Shown one piece after another: positions 26,123 to 34,057 of a DNA stretch of 64,000 nt. The position numbers were made by a program, and so were the translations under genes. Every line of letters begins with the position of its first letter. Position 1 is the first letter of the stretch. Source of the DNA: CAVSRC01 sp963785065 (lineage in GTDB: Bacteria > Pseudomonadota > Alphaproteobacteria > Rhizobiales > Kaistiaceae); NCBI GenBank assembly GCA_963785065.1, contig CAWATX010000004.1, positions 62,001-126,000 of the forward strand, in the 5' to 3' direction. The notes beneath the pieces were generated by a model. That model did no database searches. It was not told where the DNA came from and worked only from the letters and a program-made list of their open reading frames with translations.

Positions 26123-27412
26123 TTGACCGACGACCTTGTGCTTATTGCCGGTGGCGGCATTGGCGGCCTGGCGACCGCGCTCACGCTCCATCAGATCGGC
26201 GTGCGCTGCATGGTCTTCGAAGCGGTGCGCGAGATGCGGCCGCTCGGCGTCGGCATCAACCTGCAGCCCAATGCGGTGCGCGAGCTTGGCGATCTCGGTA
26301 TCAGCGAGGCCGACCTCGAAACGGTTGGCCTGCCGGCGCAGGAGTGGGCGCTGGTCGGCCTCAACGGCAACGACATCTATTCGGAGACCCGCGGCATCGC
26401 GGCGGGATACCGCTGGCCGCAATATGCGGTCCACCGCGGCCGTTTCCACATGCTGCTCTACCGGAAGGTGGCGGAGCGGATCGGCGAGCGGGCGATCAGG
26501 CTCGGCAGCCGGGTGACCGGCTACCGCAAGCGGCCCGAGGGCGGCGTGACGGTGTCGATCGAACATGCCGACGGCGGCACCTCGGAGATGAGCGGCGCAC
26601 TGCTCATCGGCGCCGACGGCATCCATTCGACGGTGCGTGCCGCGATGCATCCTGACCAGCCGCCGATTCACTGGGGCGGGGCGCTGATGTGGCGCGGTAC
26701 GACCATGGCCAGGCCGATCCGCACCGGCGCCTCCTTCGTCGGGCTCGGCACCGACCGCCATCGCATCGTCTTCTATCCGATCTCGCGGCCCGACCCGAAG
26801 ACGGGGCTGGCGATGATCAACTGGATCGCCGAGGTGACGATGGACAATTCCGAGGGCTGGAAGCAACGCGGCTGGTTCCGCCAGGTCGGCATCGATGATT
26901 TCGTCCACTATTTCGACGGCTGGGTGTGGGACTGGCTGGACGTGCCGGCGCTGCTCAAGGGCGCCGATGGCGCCTTCGAGAACCCGATGATCGACCGCGA
27001 TCCTGTCCCGACGTGGGTGGACGGGCCGGTGGCCCTGCTCGGCGACGCGGCGCACGCCATGTATCCGACCGGTTCCAACGGGGCCAGCCAGGCGATCGTC
27101 GACACCCGCATTCTGGGGCTTGCCATGGTCGAGCACGGGCTCACGCCGGCGGCCCTGGCCGCCTACGACGCGCGGCTGTGCGGCCCGGTCTCCGAGCTCA
27201 TCCTGCGCAATCGCGGCGCCGGGCCGTTCGGCCTGCTCAAGCTCGTCGACGAGCGCTGCGGTGGCACCTTCGACAACATCGACCTTGTCATTCCGCCGGA
27301 GGAGCGGGCGGAATTCATGGCCGGCTACAAGAGGGCGGCCGGTTATGCCATTGAGAGCCTCAACAAGGCGCCGCGCACGATTGTCGAAGGCGCCCGCGTC
27401 GCATCGGCCTGA
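26123..27412 (+). CDS. FAD-dependent monooxygenase, salicylate-hydroxylase-like
   Basis: 429 residues starting at TTG 26123, supported by a very strong GGAGGGGGAGG leader. Group A flavoprotein hydroxylase motifs are present: the dinucleotide-binding GGGIGGLATALTLHQIG, LIGADGIHSTVR, and ALLGDAAHAMYPTGSNGA for FAD phosphates. Relatives hydroxylate aromatic or heterocyclic acids using NAD(P)H and O2; the substrate here is unknown. It ends 4 bases before the PBP4-type gene, so the two may form an operon without an obvious shared function. Confidence 0.85.
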   Translation: MTDDLVLIAGGGIGGLATALTLHQIGVRCMVFEAVREMRPLGVGINLQPNAVRELGDLGISEADLETVGLPAQEWALVGLNGNDIYSETRGIAAGYRWPQYAVHRGRFHMLLYRKVAERIGERAIRLGSRVTGYRKRPEGGVTVSIEHADGGTSEMSGALLIGADGIHSTVRAAMHPDQPPIHWGGALMWRGTTMARPIRTGASFVGLGTDRHRIVFYPISRPDPKTGLAMINWIAEVTMDNSEGWKQRGWFRQVGIDDFVHYFDGWVWDWLDVPALLKGADGAFENPMIDRDPVPTWVDGPVALLGDAAHAMYPTGSNGASQAIVDTRILGLAMVEHGLTPAALAAYDARLCGPVSELILRNRGAGPFGLLKLVDERCGGTFDNIDLVIPPEERAEFMAGYKRAAGYAIESLNKAPRTIVEGARVASA

Positions 27413-27416
27413 GCCC

Positions 27417-28877
27417 ATGCCCATCGCATCCAAGCACCTGATTGCAGTGTTGTTTCTGGGGCTGGCGCTTGTGGCCGGTCCGGTCATGGCCGCCGGTACG
27501 GCGAAGAGCACCGCGCCGCCGAGCGATGCTGGGCTGATCGCCGGCGCCGGCTTTGCCGACGCGGACGTCGGCTACCTGGTGGTCGACCTCGCCGACAAGC
27601 GGGTGGTGGCCGAGCACAATGCCGATCAGTCGTTCATTCCGGCCTCGGTGGCGAAGATCGCGACGATCGCGCCGGCTTTGGAAATCCTCGGCAGCGATTA
27701 TCACTTCACCACCACCATCGAGGCCGAGGGCGCGGTCAGCAACGGCGTGCTCGCCGGCCCGCTGATTCTGAAAGGCGGCGGCGACCCGTTCCTCACCGGC
27801 GACGAACTCCAGACCATGGCGAAGGCGCTGGCCGCCGGCGGCATCAGCCGGGTCGATGGCTCGTTCCTCTACGACGATAGCGCTACGGTCGCCTTGCCGG
27901 AGATCGACGCGCTGCAGCCGGAAGCGGCCGACTACAATTGCGGGCTGAGCGCGCTGTCGCTCAATTTCAACCGCGTCCATATCGGCTGGCAGACGCAAGG
28001 CGGCGTTCGTTCGGCGACGGCCGGCGAGTACAGCCGCCTGGTCAAGCTGCCGATCGACAGCGTCAGCCTGACGTTTGCCGATTCGGCCCTGCCGGGCCCC
28101 TATGTGCGCACCGGCCCGCCGTTGAACGATCGCTGGCTGTTGTCGCCGACGCTGCCGGCAAAGGGCGAGGAGTGGCTGCCGGTCGCCAACCCGTCGCGGA
28201 TCACGGCCGAGACGTTCCGCGCGATCGCGGCCCAAGTCGGGGTGACGCTGCCACAGCCGTCGGCGGGCCCGGCGCCGGCCGACGCCCGGGTGGTGGCGGA
28301 GAACGACAGCGTGCCGCTGGTCGAAATCGCCCGCCGGGTGCTGCGCTATTCCAACAATCTGTCGGCGGAACTGATCGGCCTTGCCGCCAGCCACGCATTG
28401 ACCGGCGAAAAGCTGTCATTGCAACAGTCGGGTGCGGCGCTGATAGACTGGTGGCGCAAGCGGCGGCCGGAAGCGGATTGGGCGAGTTTTTCGCTGGCAA
28501 ACCAGTCGGGCCTGTCGACCAAGTCGCGGGCGACACCGCGCCAGCTCGTGACCATGCTGGAAGAGGCCACCGTGCTGACGGGCGATGCCGACTTCCACGA
28601 CCTGTTGCATCAGATCGGTTGGAAGGGCATTAAGGCCTCGGGGCACGTCAAGACCGGAACGATGTCGTATGTGCGCGGGCTTGCCGGCTATATCGACACG
28701 GTCGCGGGCCATCGCCTGGCCTTCGCCGTCTTCTTCAACGATGCGGCCAAGCGCGCCGCGCTCGATGCAGCCTTTGACCCGCATGTGGTGGCGATCGACC
28801 ACGAGTCGCGACGGTGGCGCAATCGCGCGATCGAGTTGGAACGGACGCTGACTCAGGGCTGGGCCAAGCAATTCTGA
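27417..28877 (+). CDS. dacB: D-alanyl-D-alanine carboxypeptidase/endopeptidase, PBP4 type
   Basis: 486 residues from ATG 27417. A signal peptide (KHLIAVLFLGLALVAGPVMA) ends near residue 26. Penicillin-binding motifs are SVAK (Ser77-Lys80), the SxN triad in YSNNLSAE, and KTGT in HVKTGTMSYVRG. The spacing and the large inserted region between SxxK and SxN fit the class C PBP4 family. The enzyme trims or cleaves peptidoglycan cross-links in the periplasm. The ORF begins just after the monooxygenase stop. Confidence 0.92.
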   Translation: MPIASKHLIAVLFLGLALVAGPVMAAGTAKSTAPPSDAGLIAGAGFADADVGYLVVDLADKRVVAEHNADQSFIPASVAKIATIAPALEILGSDYHFTTTIEAEGAVSNGVLAGPLILKGGGDPFLTGDELQTMAKALAAGGISRVDGSFLYDDSATVALPEIDALQPEAADYNCGLSALSLNFNRVHIGWQTQGGVRSATAGEYSRLVKLPIDSVSLTFADSALPGPYVRTGPPLNDRWLLSPTLPAKGEEWLPVANPSRITAETFRAIAAQVGVTLPQPSAGPAPADARVVAENDSVPLVEIARRVLRYSNNLSAELIGLAASHALTGEKLSLQQSGAALIDWWRKRRPEADWASFSLANQSGLSTKSRATPRQLVTMLEEATVLTGDADFHDLLHQIGWKGIKASGHVKTGTMSYVRGLAGYIDTVAGHRLAFAVFFNDAAKRAALDAAFDPHVVAIDHESRRWRNRAIELERTLTQGWAKQF

Positions 28878-28928
28878 TGTTTCCCGAGGGCGGGCGGATA
28901 CGGCTTGTGGCCGAGGCCGCGCTGCCAC

Positions 28929-28956
28929 TCGACAGCAAACTGACAGCTATAATAAT
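28929..28956 (+). promoter_or_regulatory. possible promoter before the membrane monohaem gene
   Basis: TCGACA (28929-28934), 16 bases, then AATAAT (28951-28956), within an AT-rich patch that contrasts with the surrounding DNA. It is about 40 bases upstream of ATG 28997. This is a pattern match by eye only. Confidence 0.3.
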
Positions 28957-28996
28957 TCTAGGATAAAACGACACAACAAACGGGGATGGCGCCTAA

Positions 28997-29767
28997 ATGC
29001 CCCAAGTTCACCGCATGTTCTTTCACTACAGCGAGTTCCCGTTCAGCCTGCGCACCCTGTTCACGGCGGCCCTCATAACGCTTGGCTTCGGCTACGTCTT
29101 CGCGATGATCCAGGTCTACACAACCCACGCCGGGCTGGACGGCAAGCCGGGCATCAATGCCAATGACATCGCCATCGCCTATAGCGGGAACCAGGCCAGC
29201 AATCGACTTCAAGTTGCTTTGACCGGGCCGATGATGGGGATGGCCCCGTCTAGGGAGCGCCGCGCCATCATGGACTGGGCCTCAGACGGGGCCGACAAGG
29301 CGCAATTTGAAAAGGACATCAAGCCGATCCTCGACAACCGGTGCCTGCGCTGCCACGACGGCACCGAACCGGGGGCGCCACTGTTCACGACCTTCGAGAA
29401 ATTCGCCGAATATGCCAAGCCCGATACGGGCATGAGCCTCGCCACGCTGGTGCGCGTCTCGCACATCCATCTGTTCGGCATGACATTCATTTTCTTCATC
29501 ATGGGGCAGATCTTCAGCCACGCCTATATTCGCCCCGTGTGGTTCAAGGCGGCGGTCATCATCGTGCCGTTCCTGACCATGATCACAGACATCGGCTCCT
29601 GGTACCTGACCAAGCTCAATCCCAGCTTCGCCTGGATCATCATCGTCAGCGGCGTGTTGATGGGGCTGAGTTTCGCCTTCCAGTGGTTCGTTTCGATGTA
29701 CCAGATCTGGTTCTACAAATATCCTGAAGGGCATCCGGACCATCCCCCGCAGGCGACGGTGGTTTAG
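28997..29767 (+). CDS. membrane protein with a single c-type haem site
   Basis: 256 residues. A transmembrane helix at about 20-40 (TLFTAALITLGFGYVFAMIQV) is followed by a periplasmic segment with one CxxCH haem site (Cys116, Cys119, His120 in NRCLRCHDG). Three more helices begin near residues 148, 178 and 210, with conserved RVSHIHLFGMTFIFFIMGQIF carrying His pairs. Proteins of this kind occur in proteobacterial respiratory contexts and have been misnamed as elongation factors; their function is not established. An electron-transfer role is inferred from the haem motif and from the cytochrome c gene facing it. Confidence 0.7.
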   Translation: MPQVHRMFFHYSEFPFSLRTLFTAALITLGFGYVFAMIQVYTTHAGLDGKPGINANDIAIAYSGNQASNRLQVALTGPMMGMAPSRERRAIMDWASDGADKAQFEKDIKPILDNRCLRCHDGTEPGAPLFTTFEKFAEYAKPDTGMSLATLVRVSHIHLFGMTFIFFIMGQIFSHAYIRPVWFKAAVIIVPFLTMITDIGSWYLTKLNPSFAWIIIVSGVLMGLSFAFQWFVSMYQIWFYKYPEGHPDHPPQATVV

Positions 29768-30114
29768 CGACCAACCATCCCTTTCGAGGTTCCGTGCGGA
29801 TCAGTCCGCGGGTTGGGCCCGGGCCGTTGGCGCGGCCACTCGTGCGGTCGGGTTGACGACCGATGCCACGATGAGGATCACCGTCGCCGGCATCGCGCCG
29901 AACGACCGGGCAGCTGACGCCGGCGACGTATATCGCCGGGCGCGGCAACGCACCCGCGTTTCAAATCCACCAAACTCATGGGAGGAGGGTCGGACGCGTC
30001 GTGGCAGCGGAGCGCGTCAATCAAGCGGCAATGAATGCCGTTGCGCGGTTGCCTCCAGGCAACCGAAAAAAGTGCGCAACGGCAATCATGTCGCCGAATC
30101 CATTCAGGAGCGGC
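29768..30114. other. non-coding gap between two convergent haem-protein genes
   Basis: 347 bases with no reading frame I would call. It contains the nested palindrome at 30034-30086. Nothing else stands out: no tRNA-like fold, no obvious small gene. Confidence 0.5.
30034..30086. repeat. nested inverted repeat between convergent haem-protein genes
   Basis: Outer arms AATGCCGTTGCGC (30034-30046) and GCGCAACGGCAAT (30074-30086) match at 12 of 13 positions. Inside, GGTTGCC (30047-30053) and GGCAACC (30058-30064) form a hairpin with loop TCCA, then GAAAAAAGT. The structure could terminate transcription of the cytochrome c gene (minus strand) or of the membrane haem gene. The A-run is not on the side expected of a classic intrinsic terminator for the plus strand. 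Confidence 0.5.
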
Positions 30115-30498
30115 TTACTCCTTCGGGCCGAAGGTCTGCATATAGGCTTGGATGTTGTGCAGATCGTCGTCGGTCAGCTTCTGGCCCGGCGGCTCATAGA
30201 GACCGACCTTGCCGAATACCGGCATGACCCGCATGGGCCGGCCGTGGTCGTCCTTGCCGTCAAGTACCGCCGTCTTGAAGACCGCGAAGTCCCAATAGGC
30301 GGAATCGCCGGCGAGCTTCTTGATTCGGACGGCACCGTCGGGAACCACCGATGCCGGGTAGCCCTCTCCCTTGGCGCCGTGGCAGATGGCGCAGTTGTCG
30401 TTGAAAAGATCGGCGCCGGCCGAGGCATCCGCAGCGAAAGACGGCGCAGCGGATGCAACGAAGGCAAACGCAGCAGCCGAGAGCAGTAGCCTGTGCAT
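30115..30498 (-). CDS. periplasmic class I cytochrome c
   Basis: 127 residues. A signal peptide (RLLLSAAAFAFVASAAPSFA) is cleaved near residue 22. The haem site is Cys36-A-I-Cys39-His40, and the distal axial Met is most likely in MRVMPVFG. The C-terminal helix DDLHNIQAYMQTF is typical of small soluble cytochromes c. A strong GGGGAG leader precedes the ATG. It is convergent with the membrane monohaem protein, a possible electron partner (inference). Confidence 0.9.
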   Translation of the reverse strand: MHRLLLSAAAFAFVASAAPSFAADASAGADLFNDNCAICHGAKGEGYPASVVPDGAVRIKKLAGDSAYWDFAVFKTAVLDGKDDHGRPMRVMPVFGKVGLYEPPGQKLTDDDLHNIQAYMQTFGPKE

Positions 30499-30836
30499 GG
30501 GTTTCTCCCCGTTCGCGGGCGTCTCAGTTGTGGACGCCGCCTTGTCATTTTAGACATATCCTAGCTTTCAGTTCGCTGACAACCCGCCCGCCGGGATCGC
30601 GCCTCGGCGGCCCGCGCCGGCGTTTTGGTCGCCGCAACGGCGCACCCGCCGGCTTGATCCTGCGCAAAACCGTCCCTGCGGAAAGGGCTTATCAAGCGCC
30701 GCGAAGGCTTTGGGCGGCGGGCGGTCGTCCCGTTCCGGCGGTGCGGAATCAAGGAAATTCGCACCTTTCGCCGGTGATGCCGCTCCTGTAGAAGCTGGCA
30801 CGACCAAGACGACCGGATCCATTCGGAGAAGACCTC
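30499..30836. other. divergent intergenic region, cytochrome c / eno
   Basis: 338 bases that must hold promoters for both the cytochrome c gene and eno. An AT-richer patch (about 30545-30565, TTTAGACATATCCTAGC) lies close to the cytochrome c start. No coding frame, tRNA or recognisable riboswitch was seen. Confidence 0.4.
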
Positions 30837-32123
30837 ATGACCGCGATCATCGACATCATCGGCCGCGAAATCCTCGACAGCCGCGGCAACCCCACCGTCG
30901 AGGTGGACGTCATCCTGGAGGACGGCTCGTTTGGCCGCGCGGCGGTGCCCTCCGGCGCGTCGACCGGTGCGCATGAGGCGGTCGAGCTGCGCGACGGCGA
31001 CAAGAAGCGCTACGGCGGCAAGGGCGTGCAGAAGGCGGTGGATGCGGTCAACGGCGAGATCTTCGAGGCGATCGGCGGTCTCGAGGCCGAGAACCAGATC
31101 CACATCGACAAGACCATGATCGCGCTCGACGGCACGGCCAACAAGAGCCGGCTCGGCGCCAACGCCATCCTTGGCGTATCGCTGGCGGTCGCCAAGGCGG
31201 CGGCGGAGGCCAATACGCTGCCGCTCTACCGCTATGTCGGCGGCACCAATGCCCGCACCCTGCCGGTGCCGATGATGAACGTGCTCAATGGCGGCGTTCA
31301 TGCCGACAACCCGATCGACTTCCAGGAATTCATGATCATGCCCCATGGCGCGGCAACCCTGGCGGAATCGGTGCGCATGGGCGCGGAGACCTTCCATGCG
31401 CTGAAGAAGGCGCTCTCCGACGCCGGGCTCAACACCAATGTCGGCGACGAAGGCGGCTTCGCCCCCAATCTCGGCACGGCCACCGAGGCACTCGATTTCA
31501 TCATGAAGGCGATCGAGAACGCCGGCTACAAGCCCGGCGACGACATCGCCATCGCGCTCGATCCGGCCTCCAGCGAGTTCTTCAAGGACGGCGCCTATGT
31601 GTATGCCGGCGAGGGCGGCAAGAAACGCTCCCCGGCCGAGCAGGTCGCCTATCTCAAGGAGCTGATCGGCAAATATCCGATCGTCTCCATCGAGGACGGT
31701 CTGGCCGAGGACGACTGGGAGGGCTGGAAGATCGCCACCGACGAGCTTGGCAGCAAGATCCAGCTGGTTGGCGACGACTTGTTCGTCACCAACACCGAGC
31801 GCCTGGCGCGGGGCATCAAGGAAGGTATCGCCAACTCGATCCTGATCAAGGTCAACCAGATCGGCTCGCTCTCCGAGACGCTCGACGCCGTCGAGATGGC
31901 CCACAAGGCCGCCTACACGGCAGTCATGTCGCACCGCTCGGGCGAGACCGAGGACTCCACCATCGCCGACCTCGCGGTCGCCACCAATTGCGGGCAGATC
32001 AAGACCGGCTCGATGTCGCGCTCCGACCGCATCGCCAAGTACAACCAGCTCATCCGTATCGAGGAAGAACTGGGTACTGAGGCGCTGTTCGCCGGCAAGA
32101 GCGTGTTCAGCCGCCGGGGCTGA
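30837..32123 (+). CDS. eno: enolase
   Basis: Interconverts 2-phosphoglycerate and phosphoenolpyruvate, and is also a degradosome partner in many bacteria. 428 residues. Motifs: SRGNPTVEVDV at the N-terminus, GGVHADNPIDFQEFMIMPHGA, VGDEGGFAPN, SIEDGLAEDDWEGW, VGDDLFVTN, LIKVNQIGSLSET and SHRSGETED. GGAGAAG precedes the ATG. First gene of the eno-ftsB-pdh region, but separated from ftsB here by two minus-strand genes. Confidence 0.98.
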   Translation: MTAIIDIIGREILDSRGNPTVEVDVILEDGSFGRAAVPSGASTGAHEAVELRDGDKKRYGGKGVQKAVDAVNGEIFEAIGGLEAENQIHIDKTMIALDGTANKSRLGANAILGVSLAVAKAAAEANTLPLYRYVGGTNARTLPVPMMNVLNGGVHADNPIDFQEFMIMPHGAATLAESVRMGAETFHALKKALSDAGLNTNVGDEGGFAPNLGTATEALDFIMKAIENAGYKPGDDIAIALDPASSEFFKDGAYVYAGEGGKKRSPAEQVAYLKELIGKYPIVSIEDGLAEDDWEGWKIATDELGSKIQLVGDDLFVTNTERLARGIKEGIANSILIKVNQIGSLSETLDAVEMAHKAAYTAVMSHRSGETEDSTIADLAVATNCGQIKTGSMSRSDRIAKYNQLIRIEEELGTEALFAGKSVFSRRG

Positions 32124-32148
32124 GACAGAGCCAGGAACGGCTTCGTTC

Positions 32149-32186
32149 CCCGCGCGCCGCCAAGTGAAAACCTGGCGGCGCGCGGG
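32149..32186. terminator. strong bidirectional hairpin between eno and the TadG-like gene
   Basis: A perfect 14-bp stem: CCCGCGCGCCGCCA (32149-32162) and its exact complement at 32173-32186, with loop AGTGAAAACC. It lies 25 bases after the eno stop and just before the stop of the convergent TadG-like gene (32193). No T-tract follows, so termination strength is inferred from the stem. Confidence 0.7.
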
Positions 32187-32192
32187 ACATTG

Positions 32193-33827
32193 CTATTTCG
32201 AAATCCGCAAGTCCGAGAGTTCCGTGCCGATCTGCTGAAAGGTCGTCACGATCTGGTCGGCATTGGTCAGAAGGAAGAACTTGTCGGAGGAACTCGCGCA
32301 GCTCTGCAAGAGCGTCGAGGTGGGGTCGCCGCCGGTATTTACCTGCACCGTGTAGAGGATGACGCCGGTGGCCTTGATGTTGGAGCAGAGGATCTGCTGA
32401 CGGTCGTCGACCTGCGTGGAGGTGTGCACGCCATCGCCGTACCAGCGGTCCTGCGTGTTGAGGCCGTCGGTGAGCAGGATGATGATCGTCTTGTAGGTAT
32501 AGCTTGGGTCCTGCGCCGGCGGGGCCGGGTAGGGCCCGCCGCCGACGAGCGACTGCCAGGCATGCACGAGGCCGATCGCCTGGTTGGTGCTGCCGTTCGC
32601 GCTCATATTGTTGACCAGGGTGGTCATGGCCGACCAGTTGTAGCTGAGCGCCGAGGCGGTGGTCGGGCAGGCGTTGTACTGTTCGGCCGGAAACAGCGTT
32701 GCCGTATCTGTGGTGGTCGGCGGGGTGACGGTGGTGTCGTAGGCGCCGGCGGCGGGACCCGTGGCGTCGCCGCGATCGGTGACGCAGCCGCTCCACTTGG
32801 TCTTGGTTGAATCGGGGACGACCCAGGCGTGCTCGTAATAGCCGCTGATCGTCTTGCAGACTTTGTAGGTGCCCCAGCCGCTGCAGGAACAATAGTCGTG
32901 GCCGGAGCAGCTGGCGCTGCTGCCTGTCGAGCTATAGGTGGTGCTGTTGTAGCAGCCGATATTGGCGGTGCCGTCGTTGTATTTGCTCGGGCAGATGTAA
33001 CCCTTGTAGGTGCCGTACGACGGGATGGTATTGGTCGACGTGCTTCCCGCTGGCTGGGTGACGCAGCCGAAGCCAATACCTCCCCATCCGGTGCTATAGG
33101 GGCACCATGAGCCCGGGCCGACATTGGCGGCCGGTGTCGCGTTGGCCGGCTCCGTGGTGCTCCAGTCGATCCAGTTGTCCCACGATGAGGTGTAGTCCGC
33201 CGCATTAGCGACGTGTACGTCCTTCACGAACGGGATGATCGAAACGTAGACGTCGCCGTCCTTGCTCGCCGCCGTATGCAATTGCGTCAGCAGGTTGTTG
33301 GTCGCCGTCTTGAGTGCGGTCAGCTTGTCGGAGGACGACATCGACCCGGTGTTGTCCAACGCGAGCGCGACCCGGAGTCTCGCTTCGCCCCAAACGGTGG
33401 TCGAGGAAACACCCAGATGAACGTCCTTGGTTCCGACGATGCCCATGAAGTCGGTTGGCATGTCGGCGGAGGCGCTAATCGTTACCGATGGTCCGGTGGG
33501 CGTGTAGGTCGCGCTCAGGACCAGGTTCGTCACGTCGCCTGGGTGGAAGTTCGCATTGAAATAGCTGCTGGCAAACGTCTGTAATTGCGTCGGTGTCATC
33601 GTTGCCAGGTCGACGCGGCGCGATACGGCCAGTGAGGTTGCGTCGAGCGCATCCTGCATCCCGTCGCGTGCCAGCGATGCGCGCGTGTAGTCGACCACCA
33701 CCCCCATGGCGGCGACCAACGGAATGCTGGCGATGGCGAAGATCACGGCAACATTCCCGGACCGGGAAGCGGCAAACCGTGAGGTAACGCTGCGAGCCGC
33801 CGCGCTTGAAACCAGAGGCACGGCCAC
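32193..33827 (-). CDS. TadG-like pilus-associated protein with VWA domain and Cys-rich insert
   Basis: 544 residues. A Tad/TadE-type N-terminal helix (residues 24-47, GNVAVIFAIASIPLVAAMGVV) leads to a VWA domain with MIDAS motif Asp158 in ALDNTGSMSS and ILLTDGLNTQD. Between them and within the VWA lies a long Gly/Ser/Thr/Tyr-rich insert (about 220-370) holding most of the protein's 12 Cys residues, such as CSGHDYCSCSGWG. The insert has an extracellular, disulphide-rich look. TadG proteins belong to Flp/Tad pilus loci, but no other tad gene is in the window, so this is an orphan copy. Confidence 0.85.
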   Translation of the reverse strand: MAVPLVSSAAARSVTSRFAASRSGNVAVIFAIASIPLVAAMGVVVDYTRASLARDGMQDALDATSLAVSRRVDLATMTPTQLQTFASSYFNANFHPGDVTNLVLSATYTPTGPSVTISASADMPTDFMGIVGTKDVHLGVSSTTVWGEARLRVALALDNTGSMSSSDKLTALKTATNNLLTQLHTAASKDGDVYVSIIPFVKDVHVANAADYTSSWDNWIDWSTTEPANATPAANVGPGSWCPYSTGWGGIGFGCVTQPAGSTSTNTIPSYGTYKGYICPSKYNDGTANIGCYNSTTYSSTGSSASCSGHDYCSCSGWGTYKVCKTISGYYEHAWVVPDSTKTKWSGCVTDRGDATGPAAGAYDTTVTPPTTTDTATLFPAEQYNACPTTASALSYNWSAMTTLVNNMSANGSTNQAIGLVHAWQSLVGGGPYPAPPAQDPSYTYKTIIILLTDGLNTQDRWYGDGVHTSTQVDDRQQILCSNIKATGVILYTVQVNTGGDPTSTLLQSCASSSDKFFLLTNADQIVTTFQQIGTELSDLRISK

Positions 33828-34028
33828 CCTCCAACGAGAGGCTTGTTCGGATATCGAACGTAGTCGCGCCGAGTGAAAGAGTCCTGAAGGAGATGGCTAC
33901 AATTTGCAGGTATTTCGCTTTCTTTCGCGGGAGCCGGGACGCCGCGCGGAACGGGCAGCGATAGGGATGTTCGCCGACGAGGCCCGGCCGCGCTGGCTGA
34001 AGGCTGTCTCGGCGAGCCTCAATTGACC

Positions 34029-34048
34029 GGAACGGCTCGGGCCGTTCC
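34029..34048 (-). terminator. 8-bp hairpin after the GGDEF-EAL gene
   Basis: GGAACGGC, loop TCGG, GCCGTTCC. It lies 10 bases beyond the stop of the GGDEF-EAL gene in its direction of transcription and upstream of the TadG-like gene. No T-run follows. The remaining bases 33828-34028 show no gene. Confidence 0.45.
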
Positions 34049-34057
34049 CTGGTTCTG

